A DNA stretch of 59,747 nucleotides from an uncultured Alphaproteobacteria bacterium (GCA_944390195.1 CALXOZ010000012.1:1-59747), one strand, 5' to 3'. Positions 26,969-36,026 are shown, numbered from the stretch's first letter. Numbers and translations are program-made. The notes: generated by a model not told the origin, from the sequence alone.

Positions 26969-28381
26969 TCAAGGAACTGGAGCAAAACGGACGACGGCAA
27001 AAAAGCGTTCCCCATGCCGGTCAATTAAAACAAAAGCAGATTCCTGCCCCAATTCTGCAGCTTCTTTTTCCCAATCTTCCGCAACAGAGAAATGCGACAG
27101 TTTTTTCTTGTCCAATTCGACCAAAAGATCCCCCGGTCTTAATCCTTTTAAAGACGCATCCGATTTGGGTTGAACAGCAACAACAACCAATCCTTCGGCG
27201 TTTTTCGCCAAATTAAACCGGCGCCTTAATTCAGGTGTTTGTTGCGCCAGCGTTATCCCCAACAAAGTCAAATTTTTTGTTTTCCCCTGTTGAAAATGTT
27301 CGGGATCCGGCAAAGTCTGGGAAAAAGACGGTTCTTTCATTTCAGAAATACGGATGGAAAGATCAATTTCTTTTCCATCACGCCATACCGTAAGAGGAAC
27401 GACAGAACCGACTGTCGCCTCTGCCGCCATACGGGGTAAAGCTCGCATTGACGGGACTTCCCGTTGATTAAACTTGATAATGACGTCTCCTGTTTTAATC
27501 TTTGATCCGACAGCCAACGAAGACGGATCAATCCCCGCGACCAAAGCCCCATAGGTCTTATCCATTTTAAGACTTTCTGCAATTTCTTTTGTAACAGTTT
27601 GGACTTTTAACCCAAGACGTCCTCTTTTTACGACCCCGTCTTTTATCAAAGCATCCACAACCGTCTTTACCATTTTTGACGGAACGGCGAAAGCGATTCC
27701 GACGCTACCTCCGGACGGGGAAAAAATAGCCGTATTGACTCCGATCATTTCGCCGTCCGCATTAAACAACGGTCCTCCGGAATTTCCGCGATTAATAGCC
27801 GCATCGGTTTGAATGAAATCATCATAAGGTCCGACTTGAATATCACGGGAACGAGCTGAAATAATGCCGGCAGTTACCGTATTTCCCAATCCGAAAGGAT
27901 TCCCGATTGCTAAAACGGGATCCCCTATTCTGGCAAGATCAGAATTGCCGATTTTTACAGCGGGCAAATCATGAGAATCTATTTTTATAACAGCAAGATC
28001 CGTCTTCGGATCCCGTCCGGCGACATGACCCTTGACGACATTTCCGTCATTCAAAGTTACCATGACATCATTCATGTTTTCCACAACATGCGCACTGGTA
28101 ACAATAAATCCGTCTTGATTGTAGACAAAGCCCGAACCCAATAAAATGGATTTCGGGGTATCGAAACTGCCATCGCGGTAAACATCTTTGAAAAACTGTT
28201 CAAAAGGCGAACCACGCAAAGCCAGCATCATTTCCGGCGGCTCGGCAGTCATTTTAGTGGCAGAAACACTTACAACCGAAGGTAAAACTTTTTGCACCGT
28301 ATCCGCAAATGAAATAACACTCTGAGCCATTAACGGCGAATATGCTAAAAAATAAAACAGGAAGAAAACAAAAGCTTTCAT
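26969..28381 (-). CDS. degP: Deg/HtrA family periplasmic serine protease
   Basis: A 470-residue protein of the DegP/DegQ (Do) type. Signal peptide 1-19 (ending LMAQ). Trypsin-like domain with catalytic His98 (TSAHVVE), Asp128 (KTDLAVIKI) and Ser201 (RGNSGGPLF). Two PDZ domains follow (~255-345, RGRLGLKVQTVT..., and ~375-465, LLGITLAQQTPELRR..., LRPGDLLVELDKK). It degrades or chaperones misfolded envelope proteins. Located directly downstream of hflK-hflC-DUF2065, the common alphaproteobacterial arrangement. Whether it is DegP or DegQ cannot be decided from the sequence. Confidence 0.94.
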   Translation of the reverse strand: MKAFVFFLFYFLAYSPLMAQSVISFADTVQKVLPSVVSVSATKMTAEPPEMMLALRGSPFEQFFKDVYRDGSFDTPKSILLGSGFVYNQDGFIVTSAHVVENMNDVMVTLNDGNVVKGHVAGRDPKTDLAVIKIDSHDLPAVKIGNSDLARIGDPVLAIGNPFGLGNTVTAGIISARSRDIQVGPYDDFIQTDAAINRGNSGGPLFNADGEMIGVNTAIFSPSGGSVGIAFAVPSKMVKTVVDALIKDGVVKRGRLGLKVQTVTKEIAESLKMDKTYGALVAGIDPSSLAVGSKIKTGDVIIKFNQREVPSMRALPRMAAEATVGSVVPLTVWRDGKEIDLSIRISEMKEPSFSQTLPDPEHFQQGKTKNLTLLGITLAQQTPELRRRFNLAKNAEGLVVVAVQPKSDASLKGLRPGDLLVELDKKKLSHFSVAEDWEKEAAELGQESAFVLIDRHGERFFAVVRFAPVP

Positions 28382-28387
28382 ACCTCA

Positions 28388-28573
28388 TTATCCTTTAATC
28401 ATCACAATCACCAAAACGCCGACAATGGCAATCAACAATCCGGCTTTGCGCAACATATCGGGTTCAAGCGTACTGAGCTCCCGCATCATCGCTTGAGCTT
28501 TTTCAGGAGCCAAGGCGTAATACGATCCCTCGAAAACAAGCGCTAATGCTATTGCAATAAATAAATCTTGCAT
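28388..28573 (-). CDS. DUF2065 small membrane protein
   Basis: A 61-residue protein with two transmembrane helices separated by the loop LAPEKAQAMMRELSTLEPDMLRKAG, a clear match to the DUF2065 (YjeT-like) pattern, which is regularly found between hflC and deg. Function unknown; a small partner of the HflKC complex is plausible from context. Confidence 0.88.
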   Translation of the reverse strand: MQDLFIAIALALVFEGSYYALAPEKAQAMMRELSTLEPDMLRKAGLLIAIVGVLVIVMIKG

Positions 28574-28590
28574 TACGATCCCTATGTGTT

Positions 28591-29469
28591 TCAGCGTCTT
28601 ACATTATCAGGCACGGTGTTAAAAAACTTGAAGAACTCGGAATCCGGAGAAACAACCAACGACGTTCCCTCGGTCTTCATGCTGTTTTTATAAGCTTCCA
28701 AAGAACGGTAAAAAGCATAAAAATCCGCATCGCGTTTGGAAGCTTTCGCCCAAATACGCGCCGCTTCCTTATCGCCTTGTCCGCGTAAAATCTGTGCATT
28801 CTTTTGGGCTTCGGCTATAATTCTTATTTTATCCCTGTCAGCTTCCGCTTTGATTTTCTGATTCATCTGTTGACCTTGAGCACGAAATTCTTTCGCTTCC
28901 CGTTCACGTTCGGAACGCATACGCGCATAAACGGCTTGAGACGTTTCTTCCGGCAAGTCGGCTCTGCGAATGCGAACATCGACCACCTCAACCCCGAAAG
29001 CCTTTGCCTTTGAATCCACCTCGTCCCTGATTTTCGCCATAATTTCCGTACGCTTTGGAGACAATATCGTCTTCATATCATATTTCCCTAAAACATCGCG
29101 CAAAGAGGAAACCGTCGCATCACTTAAACGGGAATGAGCCATTTCTTCAGTCTGCAAAGCCTGATAAAACAACAAAGGATTGACAATTTTAAAACGTAAA
29201 AAGGCATCGACGACAATTCGTTTCTTATCCGAAAGCAACACTTCCTTTGCCGGAGGATCTAAACCCAACAAACGGTTGTCGTAAAGCACCACCCGTTGAA
29301 TGAAAGGAATCTTCATATGCAAGCCAGGATCTTGAATCACTCGTTTAGGTTCACCGAACTGAATGACAATCGCCTGTTGTGTCTGAGGTACGACAAACAA
29401 CGCATCCAACATGACAATAAAAGCAATAATCGCTGTTATGCCTAAAATCATTTTCAATCGAGACGTCAT
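28591..29469 (-). CDS. hflC: HflC, SPFH/band-7 protease modulator
   Basis: A 292-residue protein with an N-terminal transmembrane segment (~9-27, ILGITAIIAFIVMLDALFVV) then a periplasmic SPFH domain (VPQTQQAIVIQFGEPKRVIQDPGLHMKIPFIQRVVLYDNRLLGLD) and a long helical region rich in Glu/Arg/Ala (RMRSEREREAKEFRAQGQQ...) and the closing FYAFYRSLEAYKNSM. HflK and HflC assemble into a large membrane cage around the FtsH protease. Starts 11 bases after hflK. Confidence 0.95.
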   Translation of the reverse strand: MTSRLKMILGITAIIAFIVMLDALFVVPQTQQAIVIQFGEPKRVIQDPGLHMKIPFIQRVVLYDNRLLGLDPPAKEVLLSDKKRIVVDAFLRFKIVNPLLFYQALQTEEMAHSRLSDATVSSLRDVLGKYDMKTILSPKRTEIMAKIRDEVDSKAKAFGVEVVDVRIRRADLPEETSQAVYARMRSEREREAKEFRAQGQQMNQKIKAEADRDKIRIIAEAQKNAQILRGQGDKEAARIWAKASKRDADFYAFYRSLEAYKNSMKTEGTSLVVSPDSEFFKFFNTVPDNVRR

Positions 29470-29479
29470 GAATGAACTC

Positions 29480-30574
29480 CTATTGTTTTTTGTTCAGCCC
29501 TGGCAAAGGCAAATACGGGACAACACCACCGGCTTGTTTATCAATAACAACTTTATCGACATGGCCATAAACATCTTCCATCGTTTCCAAATACAAACGG
29601 CGGGCGACAACTTCTTTTGCCGCCAGATATTCTTCCAATACGGCTGTAAAACGGGCACTATCCCCTTTCGCGGCATCAATCACTTTGGACTTGTAAGCTT
29701 CCGCCTCGCTTATGATACGGGAAGCCTCTCCCCTTGCACGCGGTAAAATATCATTACGATACGCTTCAGCCTCATTGCTTAAACGTTCCTTATCCGCTTT
29801 CGCACGTTGAACATCGTTAAAAGCGTCAATAACTTGTGCAGGAGCGTCCGCCTTTGTCAATTGGACAGAGGTAACCGCTATCCCCGTTTTGTATTTGTCA
29901 AGTAAAGACTGCAATGTTTTTTCCGCACGTTCCTGAACACCTTTACGATCGTCGGCGATAATCTCCATAATCGGTGTTACCCCGATGGAATCACGCATAG
30001 CACTTTCCGCCGCTGTGCGCACGGTTGCTTCAGGATCCCGAACATTAAACAAAAAATCACCGGCATTCTTGACTTTCCATGTAACGGTGAAGTTAACCTC
30101 GACAATATTTTCATCTCCGGTCAACGCAATATTTTCCGCCTGAAGATCGCGCATTGAAGACCCTCGGCGATTTTTACGGAACGGTTCCGAACTGAAACCG
30201 ATCTCGATACGGTTTTCCCGTGACACATTCGGTTTTAAAACCGTTTCAACCGGATAGGGTAAATGGTAATGCAAACCGGGAGCCGTCGTATAGGCATATT
30301 TCCCAAAACGTAAAACAACACCTTGTTCTTGCGGTTGAACCTGATAAAACCCCGTCAAAGCCCATAATAATAAAACAATAACGGCAATAGCTCCCCAATT
30401 ATTAAAATCGGCACCGCGCTTTTTTTTCCCGCCGTTCATGATATGATGAACCTTCGCCTGACTCTTTTTCAACAAAGATTCAATATCCGCCGTTTCCGAT
30501 TCATTTTGGCGCGGCTTCCACGGATTTTGATCCTCATCATTTGAATTGCCCCAAGGGCTTTTGTTATCTGACAT
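29480..30574 (-). CDS. hflK: HflK, SPFH/band-7 protease modulator
   Basis: A 364-residue protein: Asn/Pro/Trp-rich N-terminal tail ([16 protein letters not shown]), transmembrane segment ~60-78, then the SPFH domain ([52 protein letters not shown]) and helical tail ([27 protein letters not shown]). Start ATG 30574 has GGGGAAG upstream; a TTG at 30589 is in frame. It overlaps the thyX stop by 11 bases. Confidence 0.95.
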   Translation of the reverse strand: MSDNKSPWGNSNDEDQNPWKPRQNESETADIESLLKKSQAKVHHIMNGGKKKRGADFNNWGAIAVIVLLLWALTGFYQVQPQEQGVVLRFGKYAYTTAPGLHYHLPYPVETVLKPNVSRENRIEIGFSSEPFRKNRRGSSMRDLQAENIALTGDENIVEVNFTVTWKVKNAGDFLFNVRDPEATVRTAAESAMRDSIGVTPIMEIIADDRKGVQERAEKTLQSLLDKYKTGIAVTSVQLTKADAPAQVIDAFNDVQRAKADKERLSNEAEAYRNDILPRARGEASRIISEAEAYKSKVIDAAKGDSARFTAVLEEYLAAKEVVARRLYLETMEDVYGHVDKVVIDKQAGGVVPYLPLPGLNKKQ

Positions 30575-31517
30575 CTTTTTCTTCCCCAATCCCCAGCATT
30601 GCTTGTAATTCGTTCCATTCGCCTTTCATCAAACCGGAACTTTCACGATCGACTTTTTCACCTTTGATCATCCGGCGAACGACTTCCAACCCTTTTGCCG
30701 ACAAACGCCCGGATTTCAAACAATGTTCCTCGAAAGCTTGCGTCGCCAAAGGAACCCATTTACGGCATATGTCCAAAATCACATTCGCATAATCCCGAAT
30801 TTCCTTTTGCGCATGCGCTTCGGCGCGTAAAGACAAAAAATGAAACAAGTTATGTAAATCCGTCTTCCAATACCATTGCGTATAAATATTAACCGGCAAA
30901 TTCATGCGCGCCAATTCTCTCGCCAAGCCCAAACGCGTCGGGTCTTTGCGTGATCCGTCGGGATTTTCATTCAACATATACTCGTAATCATCATAGCATT
31001 TCAAAGCGTCCGCTTTTAAAATATCAAAAGCTTTTTGAGCCTCCTCCATCGAAAGAACCTGTCCGCGCCCTTGGTGATTCGTTGTCGCTTGAGCCGCCAT
31101 GTCTTCAAACTTCGGAAAATAAAATTCACGATCTAAAATGGAATAGCGGGCAGAATATTCATTAATGCTCGCCGTACGGTGGCGAACCCAATGACGAGCC
31201 ACGAAAATAGGCAATTTAACATGTAATTTGATTTCACACATCTCAAACGGCGATGTGTGACGATGACGCATCAAATAGTTGATCAAGCCTTTATCCTGAG
31301 ATGTCTGCTTCGTTCCGCGGCCGTATGACACCCGCGCTGCCTGAACAATTGCCGAATCATCCCCCATATAATCCATGACACGGACAAATCCATGGTCTAA
31401 AACAGGAAACGGTTTATAAAGAATTTCTTCCAAAGCAGAAACGGTCGGACGTTTTGTTTGATATCCGGATAATGTTAATTCATTAATTTCGCGTTGTTGG
31501 TCTATGGTCAATTCCAT
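30564..31517 (-). CDS. thyX: FAD-dependent thymidylate synthase
   Basis: A 317-residue flavoenzyme that makes dTMP with methylenetetrahydrofolate and NADPH. The ThyX signature RHRx7S is intact (R112-H113-R114 ... S122 in [16 protein letters not shown]). Other family segments: [79 protein letters not shown]. It implies that the organism depends on ThyX instead of, or besides, ThyA. First gene of the leftward run thyX-hflK-hflC-DUF2065-deg-holC. Confidence 0.97.
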   Translation of the reverse strand: MELTIDQQREINELTLSGYQTKRPTVSALEEILYKPFPVLDHGFVRVMDYMGDDSAIVQAARVSYGRGTKQTSQDKGLINYLMRHRHTSPFEMCEIKLHVKLPIFVARHWVRHRTASINEYSARYSILDREFYFPKFEDMAAQATTNHQGRGQVLSMEEAQKAFDILKADALKCYDDYEYMLNENPDGSRKDPTRLGLARELARMNLPVNIYTQWYWKTDLHNLFHFLSLRAEAHAQKEIRDYANVILDICRKWVPLATQAFEEHCLKSGRLSAKGLEVVRRMIKGEKVDRESSGLMKGEWNELQAMLGIGEEKDVR

Positions 31518-32063
31518 AAGTCAAAAGCTCCGTAATAAAAAAATTGCAGACAGTTTAATTCACGAACGCCGGTAACGCAAGGACTTGTTTCCGAATCACG
31601 ACAGGCTTATCATTTTTTAAATTCAACACCTTTCAAACTGATACAAGACGATCAGAGATAACTTAATGGACTTTTTCGATATAATTATAACGCACAGATA
31701 ATTTAAAAACAGCACCGGTTTTTGTTTGTCCCTTCCCGTTTTTGCAATAGCGTCTCAGGGTACGCAAGTCCGGCGATCACCGGTTCCAAAAAAACTTCCG
31801 ACAAAATGAAGTAATATCTCTATTTTCAGCTAACACGGCAAATGTTCATATTTGACAAGCGGCGCTTTGATCGGACAAGAACGCAAAAAGCCACAAAACC
31901 ACACGGAAAAAATACGTCTTTTGATTATATCAAGATTTTCTTTTGGTCGGACAAAAACGTTAAAAAAACCTTTCTTCACTTCATCCGGAATCACTATTTT
32001 AAAATCCGGAAGACTTTCAGATCCTCACGTCATCCACACCCCGACAAGCGGATTTGCTTTTTT

Positions 32064-32191
32064 GCCGAAATTTCACCTGACGGCGTGTTTTCTAAAACAA
32101 TTTAAATTAAACCCCGCCCAATTCTTGCGGGATATTAAAGAAACAGATCTAAATATACAAGAGTTCATTTGGATCTGTAGCACTCCATAAC
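32064..32191 (+). pseudogene. Degenerate duplicate of part of the class I fumarase gene
   Basis: A 128-base stretch aligns end to end with 34226-34353 inside the fumarase gene 2.2 kb downstream. The first 23 bases (GCCGAAATTTCACCTGACGG...) and the block AACCCCGCCCAATTCTTGC are identical; by eye about four-fifths of bases match, with compensating one-base indels and in-frame stop codons. Same orientation as the intact gene. It is too short to be functional and looks like the remains of a tandem duplication that once spanned the tmRNA and sspB. Confidence 0.85.
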
Positions 32192-32312
32192 AGCCCCTGC
32201 TTCCCCTTCAATCCATTAAAAACCGGAAATTCATAAAAATGATTTCAACCGATAAAATGCGGATTTATTCAATGCCTTGATTCTTTAATATCGTGTTTTT
32301 CCAAAACACAGT

Positions 32313-32465
32313 TCAAAGTTTGTAAAAATAAAGCATTTGCATCTTATTCCATACTGTCAAGATCAACATGAAATCTTTTATATCGTTTTCAGGGATAAAC
32401 AGCCCAGTTTTACTTTCTCGAAACAATTCTTTATAACGGACACGGTCGAAAAGCTCTTGATTCAT
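32313..32465 (-). CDS. Possible 50-residue remnant or small protein
   Basis: Minus-strand frame from ATG 32465: MNQELFDRVRYKELFRES, continuing to TVWNKMQMLYFYKL. The start looks protein-like, but there is no ribosome binding site and I know no family. It lies just upstream of the tmRNA promoter on the opposite strand. Could be the N-terminal stub of a lost gene. Confidence 0.22.
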   Translation of the reverse strand: MNQELFDRVRYKELFRESKTGLFIPENDIKDFMLILTVWNKMQMLYFYKL

Positions 32466-32497
32466 AATCAAAACTTATAAAGCTGTTTCTCAATCTC

Positions 32498-32526
32498 TTG
32501 CTTTTATAATAACTTTCTTCTATAAT
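32498..32526 (+). promoter_or_regulatory. Sigma-70 promoter of the tmRNA gene
   Basis: TTGCTT (32498-32503), 17-bp spacer, perfect TATAAT (32521-32526). Predicted transcription start near 32533, at the base of the first hairpin of the tmRNA precursor. Confidence 0.78.
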
Positions 32527-32532
32527 AAAAAA

Positions 32533-32823
32533 TGCCGGCTTCAACCGGCTATGATGCTAAACACCCTATGGAATAGGCGTAGCGGACCCGGGGGCGGTAC
32601 CCGGCGTCTCCACCAACGGGGACGAAACAGGATCGACGCGCGTAGTAAAGGTAGGATCTGCATCCGGCATTGTACCACCGTTATCGGGCTGTAATTTTAA
32701 ATGCGAATGATAATCGCACTCAGGTCGCTCTCGCTGCGTAATGCGGTCGGAGCACCGAACTTAATCCCTGAGGCTTGAGCGCTTCAGGTGGGGCGGGGAC
32801 TTGCCTAGCAACAGAAGTGTCCC
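32533..32823 (+). ncRNA. ssrA: Two-piece (circularly permuted) tmRNA
   Basis: Transfer-messenger RNA for rescue of stalled ribosomes. The gene is permuted as in alphaproteobacteria: the acceptor piece comes first, with a T-arm stem CCGGG/CCCGG and 3' strand CGTCTCC + A + CCA ending at 32615, followed after only two bases by the 5' strand of the coding piece, GGGGACGAAACAGGATCGACG from 32618. GGGGACG and CGTCTCC pair as the acceptor stem (one G-U). The coding piece carries the tag frame at 32703-32741 (ANDNRTQVALAA, then TAA) and ends in a hairpin and T-run. A strong promoter precedes it and sspB, the gene for the tag-binding ClpXP adaptor, follows 37 bases later. Confidence 0.95.
32703..32741 (+). 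other. tmRNA proteolysis-tag reading frame
   Basis: Codons from GCG 32703 read ANDNRTQVALAA and stop at TAA 32739-32741; with the alanine from the charged tmRNA the tag would be A-ANDNRTQVALAA. The final ALAA is the usual ClpX/ClpA recognition end; the ANDN start is conserved in proteobacteria, while RTQV in the middle is unlike the Caulobacter tag. Confidence 0.9.
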
Positions 32824-32836
32824 TTTATTTTTTTAA
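32796..32836 (+). terminator. Terminator at the tmRNA 3' end
   Basis: GGGAC (32796-32800) pairs with GTCCC (32819-32823), with extra pairing through ACTT/AAGT, followed by TTTATTTTTTT. The hairpin may double as part of the last structural element of the coding piece. Confidence 0.6.
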
Positions 32837-32859
32837 TCTCTTCATCTTTAAGGGGTATT

Positions 32860-33309
32860 ATGAACGAAATCTCTTATGAACACCTTGTCGAAAAAGCTCT
32901 GATCCATGTCGTCCACGACGCCCTTCTGTCCGCACAAAAAAACGGGTTGAAAGGAAATCACTTCTATATCACTTTCCAAACGGCTCGTGATGATGTCATC
33001 TTATCCGACAGATTGAAAACAGCCTATCCGGATAATATGACCATCGTTCTACAGCATGAATACAGCGACTTAAACGTTTCAAACGATGCGTTCTCTGTCG
33101 TTCTGAGCTTTAGCAACGTCCCCGAAAAAATATCCGTCCCCTTCAATGCCATTATGCGCTTCGCCGACCCTTACGCACAATTCGCCCTTTCCTTCAATCC
33201 GGAAAAACCGAAAGAAAAACCGAAAGAAAAACCGCAACAAAACCAACCGGCATCCGACGATGACACACCAAAAGTCGTCAGCCTCAGCGCTTTCCGGAAA
33301 AAGAAATAA
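32860..33309 (+). CDS. sspB: SspB-type ClpXP adaptor
   Basis: A 149-residue homologue of the alphaproteobacterial SspB (DUF1321-type) adaptor. The core is clear: SYEHLVEKALIHVVHDAL, GNHFYITFQTARDDVILSD, YPDNMTIVLQHEYSDLNVSNDAFSVVLSFSNVPEKISVPFNAI and FADPYAQFALSF. A Lys/Pro linker (EKPKEKPKEKP) leads to a short C-terminal tail PKVVSLSAFRKK, which matches the ClpX-binding (XB) peptide. It captures SsrA-tagged proteins and tethers them to ClpXP. AAGGGG precedes the ATG. It directly follows ssrA and is followed one base later by the fumarase gene. Confidence 0.94.
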   Translation: MNEISYEHLVEKALIHVVHDALLSAQKNGLKGNHFYITFQTARDDVILSDRLKTAYPDNMTIVLQHEYSDLNVSNDAFSVVLSFSNVPEKISVPFNAIMRFADPYAQFALSFNPEKPKEKPKEKPQQNQPASDDDTPKVVSLSAFRKKK

Positions 33310-33310
33310 A

Positions 33311-34873
33311 ATGCCCTTCTACCGTCCTTTCGTTTCAAAAAAAATCAATACAGCTCCCGTTTCATGGCAAAACGGCTTTTTGCGCATTCCCACACAAGTC
33401 TTTGAAGATCTCGCTTTTACAGCGTTGCACGATGTCTCTCATCTGTTGCGTTCTTCCCATCTGGCGGCAATACGGGCGATTTTTGACAGTCCGGACGCTT
33501 CGGTCAATGAACGTTTCGTTTCTTTGGAACTTCTGAAAAACGCTAATATCGCTTCCGGCATGACCCTCCCGCTTTGTCAGGATACAGGAACTGTACTTGT
33601 TTTCGGCGAAAAAGGGCATCTGGTCTTGACAGACGGTCTTGAAACCGAAGCTTTAACACGCGGTATAAAAAAAGCGTACTCGTCATTAAATCTGCGCTAT
33701 TCGCAAAACGTACCGCTATCCATGTTTGTTGAAAAAAACACCGGAACAAACTTACCGGCTCAAATTGATCTGGCGGCAGTCAAAGGCAACACTTACCGGT
33801 TCTTGTTCATTGCCAAAGGAGGTGGGTCGGCAAATAAGACTTTCCTGTTCCAAAAAACACGCGCCTTGCTTAACAAGCAAGATTTAATCCGCTTTTTGCT
33901 GGAAAAAATAAAGGAAATCGGCGTATCGGCATGTCCTCCTTATCATCTGGCTGTCGTCATCGGCGGATTGAGTGCCGAAGCAAACTTGAAAACCGTAAAA
34001 CTCGCCTCAAGTGGTGCTTTGGACAATATGCCAGCGTCTCCAAACGGCTTCAGAGATGTCGATTTGGAAAATGAACTTCTTTCCCTTGTCAATCAAAACG
34101 GGCTTGGTGCTCAATTCGGAGGAAAACACTTCTGTTTGGATATACGCGTTATCCGCCTGCCCCGTCATGCCGCCTCTTTGCCTGTCGGTATCGGTGTTTC
34201 TTGTGTCGCAGACAGAAATATTTTCGCCGAAATTTCACCTGACGGCGTTTTCCTAGAACAACTTGAAACAAACCCCGCCCAATTCTTGCCAGATGTTAAA
34301 GAAGTTGTATTAAATCATACGGATGTTCATCTGGATCTACAACGCCCCATAACGGATACTCTCGCTCGACTCGATACATTAAAAGTCGGAGATCGTTTGA
34401 CTTTAAACGGAACGTTGATCGTTGCCAGAGACATTGCCCATGCCAGATTTAAAGAAATCCTAGATCAAAATAAGCCCTTACCGGACTATCTGAAAAAATA
34501 TCCCGTCTATTATGCCGGACCGGCAAAACAACCCGATGGTTTTCCTTGCGGTTCTTTCGGCCCGACAACCGCCGGAAGAATGGACGGTTATGTTGATTTA
34601 TTACAAAAAAATGGCGCTTCATTAATTATGTTGGCAAAAGGAAACCGTTCCGAAGAGGTTGTAAAAGCCTGTCAAAAAAATGGCGGTTTTTACCTTGGCA
34701 CGTTAGGAGGAGCAGCCGCTCAAACTGCAGCGTCATACATTACAGCATGCCGTTGTATTGATTTCCAAGACTTGGGCATGGAAGCGGTATGGGAAATCCA
34801 TGTAAAAAATCTGCCGGCTTTCGTATTAATAGACAATAAAGGAAACGATTTTTATAAACAGATAAAAAAATGA
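33311..34873 (+). CDS. fumA: Class I fumarate hydratase
   Basis: A 520-residue iron-sulfur fumarase of the single-chain type, converting fumarate to malate. N-terminal alpha part: FTALHDVSHLLRSSH, GMTLPLCQDTGTVLVFGEKGH (cluster-ligand Cys), NLPAQIDLA, GGGSANKTFLFQ, CPPYHLAVVIGGLSAE. C-terminal beta part: DVHLDLQRPITDTL, VGDRLTLNGTLIVARDIAHARFKEIL, PVYYAGPAKQPDGFPCGSFGPTTAGRMDGYV. ATG 33311 is used; the frame is open upstream through sspB. An incomplete, decayed copy of bases 34226-34353 lies upstream of ssrA. The stop overlaps the next gene (ATGA). Confidence 0.95.
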   Translation: MPFYRPFVSKKINTAPVSWQNGFLRIPTQVFEDLAFTALHDVSHLLRSSHLAAIRAIFDSPDASVNERFVSLELLKNANIASGMTLPLCQDTGTVLVFGEKGHLVLTDGLETEALTRGIKKAYSSLNLRYSQNVPLSMFVEKNTGTNLPAQIDLAAVKGNTYRFLFIAKGGGSANKTFLFQKTRALLNKQDLIRFLLEKIKEIGVSACPPYHLAVVIGGLSAEANLKTVKLASSGALDNMPASPNGFRDVDLENELLSLVNQNGLGAQFGGKHFCLDIRVIRLPRHAASLPVGIGVSCVADRNIFAEISPDGVFLEQLETNPAQFLPDVKEVVLNHTDVHLDLQRPITDTLARLDTLKVGDRLTLNGTLIVARDIAHARFKEILDQNKPLPDYLKKYPVYYAGPAKQPDGFPCGSFGPTTAGRMDGYVDLLQKNGASLIMLAKGNRSEEVVKACQKNGGFYLGTLGGAAAQTAASYITACRCIDFQDLGMEAVWEIHVKNLPAFVLIDNKGNDFYKQIKK

Positions 34874-35106
34874 GCATTCATAAATATTCTGTTATGATTT
34901 CCGGTCACCACACAAGCATTTCACTAGAACCGGAATTTTGGGAAGAATTAAAAAAAACAGCTGCCAGTCAAAACTTGACAACTGTCGAGTTGATCACACA
35001 AATTGACCGTCAAAGAAATGGGAACTTATCCTCTGCCATACGAGTTTACATTTTGAATCAGTTATTATTAAAATCAAAAGAAAAACCCGCTACCAACGCC
35101 CCTTAA
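34870..35106 (+). CDS. Ribbon-helix-helix domain protein (RHH_4)
   Basis: A 78-residue small protein. KYSVMISGHHTSISLEPEFWEELKKTAASQNLTTVELITQIDRQR, with the tail NLSSAIRVYILNQLL, matches the RHH_4 (DUF4) family common in alphaproteobacteria, a putative DNA-binding fold. In other alphaproteobacteria it is often found next to the fumarase/SspB genes. Translationally coupled to fumarase by a 4-base overlap. Confidence 0.9.
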   Translation: MSIHKYSVMISGHHTSISLEPEFWEELKKTAASQNLTTVELITQIDRQRNGNLSSAIRVYILNQLLLKSKEKPATNAP

Positions 35107-35129
35107 GGCTGATATAAAATCAGCCTTTT
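35105..35129 (+). terminator. Likely terminator after the RHH gene
   Basis: AAGGCTGA (35105-35112) and TCAGCCTT (35120-35127), 7-base loop, then TTTT. T-run is short. Confidence 0.5.
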
Positions 35130-35157
35130 GGCAGCATTGACAGTTTTGGAATTTCCG

Positions 35158-35499
35158 TTAAGGAATTAAAATAGAACGTTCTTTACAATCAAAAGTGGCT
35201 CGACGAAAACCGTGTTTGTTCGTTAAACGCATATCCACTAATACAGTATCCCTTCCGTTTCCTTCGCAAAAACGACGGGCATGATCCGCCAATTGAGATA
35301 AACGGATATTTTGATCATTGTATTCATAAGCAATTCTTTTTTGTTTGGCTTCCACAATTCTGATATCTTCGGTTTGCAATATCAACAAGTCGCTATTAAT
35401 AGATGTTTCCAATACCAACGGGACTTTTGTATCTGGCACTTTTTGAAAAGCGCATGCCGTCAAAAAACATAAAGTTGCAACACAAATCAGGTATTTCAT
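35158..35499 (-). CDS. Small lipoprotein of unknown function
   Basis: A 113-residue lipoprotein with lipobox FLTAC (Cys16). The mature part shows a helical middle (DIRIVEAKQKRIAYEYNDQNIRLSQLADHARRFCEGNG) and two further cysteines (FCEG, FDCKE) that could form a disulfide. I do not recognise the family. Its start overlaps the stop of the next upstream gene by 4 bases (35496-35499), so it is the last gene of a four-gene leftward cluster of secreted proteins. Confidence 0.72.
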   Translation of the reverse strand: MKYLICVATLCFLTACAFQKVPDTKVPLVLETSINSDLLILQTEDIRIVEAKQKRIAYEYNDQNIRLSQLADHARRFCEGNGRDTVLVDMRLTNKHGFRRATFDCKERSILIP

Positions 35500-36026
35500 T
35501 GTTTCGTAACCGCCTTTTTTTCATCTTGTTCTGCTTGAATTTTTTCCGCTAACGCTTCCAGTCTTTTCATCCGGTTTCTTTTCACTTCTTTACGTTGCGC
35601 CTTTGCACTGTCGTACTGATTGCGTGCTTCAATAACATCTTTTTCATTTTGAGGAATCCCTTTTTCCACATCAACAGTGTATGTGTAAATTTTGTCTCCG
35701 TTTTGATTGAACACATCAAAAACAACATTATCACGATTAATGGTAATAACAGGTTCTCCATCTTTGTTTTTCATCGTTACGCCACGATTTTTAAAGCGTT
35801 CTTCAACTGTTTGAATCAAGTATTGCTTGATTTCACCTTCACTTCTTTTGCGCAACACGCGTCCGGTTTGATCTCGTTCGTAAATCAAATCCCCTAATTC
35901 ACCCATTTCAGAACACCCCGAAAAAGCGGCATTTTTCCCGTCAAGCCCGCCAGAGCACACCGCAAAAGCTTGCGGAACCGATAAAAAAAGGAATCCTAAA
36001 ATCAAAATTGCATACCTCATCTTCAC
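35496..36026 (-). CDS. Secreted protein of unknown function
   Basis: A 176-residue protein with a signal peptide ending at ~22 (PQAFA). Two cysteines close to the mature N-terminus (VCSGG, SGCSE) could form a disulfide. The middle has a beta-like segment (VTMKNKDGEPVITINRDNVVFDVFNQNGDKIYTY), and the C-terminal ~55 residues are a highly charged helix (coiled coil). Family not recognised. Directly abuts the upstream 36027 gene (no gap). Confidence 0.7.
   Translation of the reverse strand: MKMRYAILILGFLFLSVPQAFAVCSGGLDGKNAAFSGCSEMGELGDLIYERDQTGRVLRKRSEGEIKQYLIQTVEERFKNRGVTMKNKDGEPVITINRDNVVFDVFNQNGDKIYTYTVDVEKGIPQNEKDVIEARNQYDSAKAQRKEVKRNRMKRLEALAEKIQAEQDEKKAVTKQ

Larger units (their letters stand above)
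31518..32497. other. 1.0-kb interval with gene remnants
   Basis: No intact gene is supported. It contains a decayed copy of a fumarase segment (32064-32191) and a possible short leftward remnant (32313-32465). The stretch 31840-32060 has open frames on the plus strand that run into the fumarase remnant but I recognise nothing in them. The tmRNA promoter follows. Confidence 0.5.

Noticed and set aside
31842-32190. Two plus-strand frames of 87 and 112 codons upstream of ssrA.
   Set aside because: They end in the decayed fumarase fragment and have no start signals; treated as remnants.
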